64,000 nt of DNA from Lateolabrax maculatus (lineage: Eukaryota; Chordata; Actinopteri; Acropomatiformes; Lateolabracidae). Under the pieces are notes generated by a model, which saw nothing but the letters and a program-made list of their open reading frames with translations, was not told the DNA's origin and did not search any database. Where the stretch lies: the NCBI GenBank assembly GCA_031216445.1, contig CM062218.1:24088001-24152000 (forward strand), in the 5' to 3' direction. Of the stretch, positions 59,174-64,000 are shown piece after piece; positions within the stretch are counted from its first letter, which is position 1; every line of letters begins with the position of its first letter. The translations under genes were made by a program, and so were the position numbers.

Positions 59174-62100
59174 GCTCAGGCAGATGGTGATCAATCCACA
59201 GTTCCCTTGATACCACATAAGTGAGTCATTTACCATTTACCTTTTGTACTGCTGTGTTCATTTGGTAGCTGTTCTTGTCTTAAAGAAGTGAAATGATTAA
59301 AAGCTTGATAATTAGATAGATTTTTGCAAGGATTTAGTTTTTTTCTGTTGCTCTGGTATTTCAAGTCTGATACTGCATGTTAGTGTTTTTGTTTTTTGTT
59401 TCTATTTTGCCGGGCTTGATGCTAAAATGATCTTTTCTTTTCAGATTTTTCAAGAAGACAAAAAACTTCCTATGCAGTGGTTGTGTAAGTACTGCACATT
59501 TTGTGCTGAAAAGAGGTGCTTCTTACTTAAGCATTACCGCTTAAAACACGGGTGCCACACTCGAATATCACCACTACCGTGCCTTTATAAGGAGTGCCTG
59601 TGCACATTTAAATCTTTCAATGCACTCAAAGTCCACTTATCAACATGGCACACTCAAAAGGACCTGGGGAACGTGGGTGAAACTGCTTTCCATTGTCAGC
59701 TGTGTGACTTTGTGGAGCCTTGCACTGGAGCTGACTTTTTTACCCATTTACGAAGACATTTGAAGCTGAAGCAAAAGGTTTCCTGTCCATATCAAGGCTG
59801 TAGCTTTCAGAGCAATGTTTATTCAACCTTTAATGCACATAAAAGCAAAGAACATCAAGACCACAATAAGATGGCATTCAAACCTGAAATTGTGTCACAT
59901 AATGTACTTGAGGTACCTCCACCTAATATAAATATTCAACCTGAGGATAGTGCCCCTGAAACTGATCAGGTTGAGTTTGAGGTTACTGAGCTCAATGAAG
60001 ATGTGGGAGACTTGGAGAGTCAGTTGGAACATAATGTAGCTGCTGTTTTTCTGAAAATGTCATCGATTCTTAACATCTCTGAAAATGCCCTGCAAGAAGT
60101 TATAGAGCAGATCAACCAAATTTATGTGGTTCCTGAAATTCACTTCTACTAGGGGGTCATTGTCAACCACTAGCAAGCGAACATCATACATTTGAAAAGA
60201 ATTCTCAGTGGTGACGCCTATTGAGTTTGTCCTAAAAAATGACAGGCAGACAGTTGTGTATATCCCCATACTAAAAATGCTGCAGACATTACTAAACAAT
60301 GGAGAAATTTTAGATAAGGCCATGTCATCTGAGACAAATTTGTCACAAGGATACAGATCTCACAGGGATGGTTACCGGTTTAAAGACAATTCTCTCTTGA
60401 CAGAGGAAGAATTCAGGATTGCTCTTTTCTTGTACATAGATGATTTTGAGGTGGCTAAGCCCTTGGGAACCTCCAGAAAGAAACACAAGCTGCCATCTAC
60501 TGGGTACTTGGAAATCTACACCCTAAATATCGCTCCTCTCTTCATTCCATTCAGCTTGCTCTACTCATCATCGCTGAAGATGATATCAGGAAGTTGACTT
60601 TAAATGAGAGACCACAGTCTATTGAAGAATTAAAAGTGCAACTGGTAGATACACTGTCACTGCAGTATGACTTTAAACTGCAGTATGAAGATCAAGACTT
60701 CCATAATGCCCTCTGCAATTTGACTGAAATAACTGATTTACCTGAAAGAGCTACGCTCAAAATCATCCCTCTTGTGACTCTCCATTTAACCGCATTGTCA
60801 TCACCTACCACAACATCAGACACTGAGTGCAGCACAGCAGACACTGAGATCCTGTCGACAGGAAGAGCATCACCATCGCTAAGACAACAGTGGCCAGATT
60901 TCTTTGACATACCCAATTTCTCAGTTGATGTTGACTATAGACTCAGACAGGCAGATCTTGCCTTTATGAAGGATGGAACACGTATGACTCTACCACGAGA
61001 TATGAAGCATGACATACTAGAAAAGCTTGCTGAGACGATGTACAGTTTCAAGGCTTACCCTAAAGATGATGACTTCAGCAGTGTTGCAAAAGCACTAATT
61101 AGCAAACACCCCTGCCTCACTGAGCCTGGACCACACAGATGGTATGGCTGGAAAAACAGCCTTAAATTATCGCACAAAGCTTCAAAAAGCTGGATGTGAG
61201 GATGTAGCAATCAATGGAGGCAAAAGAAGTAAAGGCAACCCAGAAGGAGAATCCTCAAGCAAGAATATCAAACGGCCAAAAAGAGGTGAAGCAAACTACC
61301 TACCTAACTTACCTGAAGGACATGATGAAACAAGCCTTGAAAATGCCAGAAAGGTTCTCGTGGAAGAAATGAAGAAGAAACAACCCAATGGCACTCTCAT
61401 CTCACAAATGATGGACCAATCATTCCCACTACGCAGACAAGAAATTGTAGAAAAGGAACCTGCTGTACAGAACATTGTTGAACGATGGCCAGCACTCTTC
61501 ACAGACAGGTAAACTATTTTTGTTCTCAACCAATAAAATAATGCCTATCAAAAAGAAATTCAAGGTGTGTGGCTAGAAATCCAAACACACTTGTTGGAAT
61601 GTTAACACTTCTGCCATCTCTCCATCCCTACCCACCCCTCTCTCTACTTTTCAGGTGTTTGCTGAGTTCAACAGAATCGCAAGTAAGAATCTTGAGGGAG
61701 ACTTCTTTGAGGCTCTGGACCAGTATACCCCACGTTTCATTGAACTTTTCAAAACAAGAAGGGGAACTGTTGGCCAGAAGCTCAGTGAGCTGATGCAGCA
61801 CATGAGCTGGATGGTAAGTAGGTTAATTTTGCTTTTGATCTGTGTGATAGTTCATCAATCAAGTTCTAAATGAGATGATCCAGCCCAACCTATTCTATTT
61901 CCTGTCTGACTTGTGCTTGTGCCTTGCAAATTACTCTGTTAACTGGTCTTTTCTCTCTCTGTGTATCATTAGACACCAGACGTGACAGTACTTCGCTCTG
62001 TTGTCCTCAAAGGCATTCCTATTTTACTTGGTGACGACTCCAGTGAATTCTTCAAGACATGCTCTGTAAGTACTTGCACATAAGAAAAAGTTTGGTCTGC

Positions 62101-62857
62101 ATTAAAATAGAACTATATCTGTGCTGACATAGAAGATGTAATTTTATCTGCACAATATACAATATACATTTTGTACAGTGATTGATGTATTTTGTATGGC
62201 AATTCCTCCACAGCTAATCTGAGAGGTATTTAAACAGCCAGTAAATAAAAATGAAATTTGCCACATAAACGTTGTACACATTAATTAATTGTAAATCTAA
62301 GGAGCAGGAGTCCAGGCTGAAAAGTCAGTGTCACTGTTTAAGAATATATGGACCTTGTGGACCATAGCTTTAGTTTAATCATACCACATTTATTTTGTTG
62401 GTTATATTGTAACAATCCAGTGTGAACACATATTTAAAACCATATTCCCTAGCAAATGCTTTCAACATTAAAAATGAATGTTTAGAAGAGCATAAATTGC
62501 CATGCTGAAGAATGTGTGTGTGTGTCTTTGTAGGGTACAGCGAGAGACGAGGCCCTAGAATGCACTGTCGGTGTGCTGACAGTTGTCAGTGAAGATAATC
62601 CTCATGAGGGTCCAAGTTCAGTAGACCTCCAGCCCATCTCCACTGCCATCATTCTGGAGGGAGGTATCATCATGGATCATATAAAAAAACTTGCCTCAGG
62701 CAGTTTGTCTGTTATTTGGGCTTACATATGCTTTGCATTTGGATTACCCAAAATGCATGGCAAATACACTCAACTTCATTCAGACTGTGATGCTTGGACT
62801 GGGAAAGAAAACCTCCCACCAAAACTGTTAACTTTGAAGAACAGTCTACTGGGTTAG
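59174..62857 (+). pseudogene. Fused C2H2 zinc-finger / SAMD3-like gene, copy 8 (decayed, internal deletion)
   Basis: Exons 59174-59220, 59445-61508, 61655-61813, 61973-62065 and 62534-62857. A 113-bp deletion near 60128 removes the shared TAA and the end of the acidic helix region, and shifts the frame so that a new stop follows within about 8 codons. Lys becomes Thr in the VDKLSL block. The poly(A) signal AATAAA lies at 63750-63755. Confidence 0.75.
59472..60152 (+). CDS. Four-finger C2H2 protein fragment, copy 8 (C-terminally altered)
   Basis: All four fingers are intact. The C-terminus is replaced by VPEIHFY because of the 113-bp deletion, so it is shorter (226 aa from this start) than in other copies. 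Confidence 0.45.
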   Translation: MQWLCKYCTFCAEKRCFLLKHYRLKHGCHTRISPLPCLYKECLCTFKSFNALKVHLSTWHTQKDLGNVGETAFHCQLCDFVEPCTGADFFTHLRRHLKLKQKVSCPYQGCSFQSNVYSTFNAHKSKEHQDHNKMAFKPEIVSHNVLEVPPPNINIQPEDSAPETDQVEFEVTELNEDVGDLESQLEHNVAAVFLKMSSILNISENALQEVIEQINQIYVVPEIHFY

Positions 62858-64000
62858 ACCAGTAAAGAGCCATCAGCTGTCAGATAGCACTTTGTAAATT
62901 ATGCAGCAGTTAATGTTCTCCTGTTATCAGAGAAAGTTTTATGCTTTCATGCAACTGAGCTGGCTTGTTTATGATCTCAAAAAAAAAAAAAATTCTATTA
63001 AAGTGTACCATGTTATGCTAGTATGCTAATGGTGGAAATAGCGCCACCTTGTGTTGCAAAGAGTTGTTAGATAATGTTGTCAGAAAGGAACCTAGCAAGG
63101 TTGACCTGTTTACATTTGTGTTTTGGGAAAACTTTTAATTATAGTAGTTATAATGTAGTACAAATACAAAACCCAAGGAGTGATGTTTTTCTGTGTTGGT
63201 TTAAACCTTGGACTGATGCTCGCTTTGGGACACAAAAGCATTTGTTGTACTTTCAGTTTTGATCAGAAATGCAATGATTTTGCATGCACTGAAGTCCTGT
63301 AATTATCAGGTGTTTACCTGTTTAATATTGTGAGACTGTTACATGCATAGAATTAGCTCACAAAAATGTGGTTTTATTTTTGCCATGTCCATGTCATGTT
63401 CTACAGTCAAATCAAACCACAAGTTTGTTGTTTAGCTGCTGTTTTGTACTTGAATGTACAAGAAAGTGATACTTGGGAACAGAACACTTGAGGCTGAATA
63501 ATAGATTTAATGCATATTGTTATTACAATAGCCTAACAGACATAGATCACACTATGAGCAATTTTGCAACTAGCTTTAAAATACATTAAATATGACAAGA
63601 GGATGGAGAACAGTAATTTTATTGTTTATTGTAAGGTTATTACATGAGTGATAAAACACACATTTTATATTGGAGAATTGGAATCAAAAGTAACAATATC
63701 GAACATTTATTGTTCAGCCTAGATCTGTCAGTGATGCAATTATTTTTTTAATAAATGTTGTAATGCAGCTGAACAAACCCAGTGAGTGTTCTTTTAAAGT
63801 ATATGTTTGTGGTGTTTTTCCCTTTATTAGGTAATAACAGCTAAAATAGATAAGAAATGGGAGAAGGACAAGGACCCATTCAAGGAAATTGGTTTGTTTA
63901 ATTTAACTGAACTGAAATGAACTGAAAAAAAATGAGTGAGTAGTAAGTAGTAGGTATCATAATTCTAAGTGGGGTTAAATTTGTATCAAGCAGTCCACAC

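Larger units (their letters stand above)
1..64000. repeat. Higher-order tandem array of a composite ERV/DNA-transposon/LINE unit
   Basis: The same blocks recur head to tail on the + strand through the whole window. The zinc-finger exon appears eight times, the reverse-transcriptase YVDD segment seven times, the LTR-LINE-front-pol block three times. Spacing of the zinc-finger exons is 11385, 5900, 5874, 11362, 5866, 5883 and 11351 bp, so two unit sizes alternate as Long, then Short-Short-Long, Short-Short-Long. Copies are nearly identical by eye, but each has private substitutions, indels and its own (TA)n length. Neither edge of the array lies inside the window, so total copy number is unknown. 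Confidence 0.95.
56927..64000 (+). mobile_element. CACTA/EnSpm-like composite transposon, copy 8 (runs off window end)
   Basis: The left end CACTG is at 56927 after AGTA (56923-56926). The 5' exon, inverted repeat and pseudogene are all present; the window ends about 200 bp before the expected right end. Private changes: extra GATA units near 58310 and a 113-bp deletion in the zinc-finger exon. Confidence 0.7.

Noticed and set aside
1..64000. CRISPR-like array because of regular repeats
   Set aside because: Units are kilobases long, spliced and eukaryotic; there are no short repeat-spacer blocks.
1..64000. Pure assembly duplication
   Set aside because: Cannot be excluded without reads, but private substitutions, indels and different (TA)n lengths in every copy make simple copy-paste unlikely.

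Overview
The window is eukaryotic and almost certainly from a teleost fish. It has spliced gene remnants with consensus splice sites, a class I endogenous retrovirus (ERV), a fish-type LINE, a CACTG-ended DNA transposon carrying a zinc-finger/SAMD3-like gene of a kind very numerous in teleosts, and abundant (TA)n microsatellites. A short segment near 10889-11015 resembles a dispersed repeat I associate with percomorph fishes. No ordinary single-copy host gene, rRNA, tRNA or CRISPR array was recognised.

The whole 64 kb is one tandem array in a single orientation. Every base belongs to a nested composite: an ERV pol gene is split inside reverse transcriptase by a transposon of about 7.4 kb (ends CACTGTAAA...TTTACAGTG, 4-bp flanking duplication AGTA), and that transposon carries a decayed multi-exon gene. 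Eight copies of the gene are present, with zinc-finger exons starting near 1824, 13209, 19109, 24983, 36345, 42211, 48094 and 59445. Copies 1, 2, 5 and 8 keep the 5' end of the element (5' exon, possible promoters, a large inverted repeat). Copies 3, 4, 6 and 7 lack it and are joined directly to an ERV integrase fragment. After copies 1, 4 and 7 the ERV continues through integrase to a 3' LTR, then a LINE fragment, then the front half of pol, which leads into the next complete transposon. After copies 2, 3, 5 and 6 the ERV stops at the short junction.

The order is therefore Long | Long-Short-Short | Long-Short-Short | Long... Two consecutive three-copy blocks of about 23.1 kb (11386-34521 and 34522-57610) form a higher-order repeat, like alpha-satellite organisation but built from a retrovirus, a DNA transposon and a LINE. 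Two breakpoints explain it: LINE|pol (long units) and integrase|intron (short units), each with the same junction wherever it occurs.

The carried gene encodes four C2H2 fingers followed by a second protein resembling the fish 'sterile alpha motif domain-containing protein 3-like' family (PB1-like start, conserved core, C-terminal block). I read this as a CACTA/EnSpm-type element with an internal deletion that fused its two genes. Two in-frame stops and several frameshifts are shared by the copies, so the gene was dead, or at least no longer encoded one long protein, before amplification. The four-finger reading frame stays open in all copies. The ERV lacks gag, a 5' LTR, the integrase catalytic core and most of env, and cannot be functional. 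Nothing here looks like an operating multi-gene pathway; the interest lies in the nesting, the higher-order array, its concerted evolution and its possible transcription.
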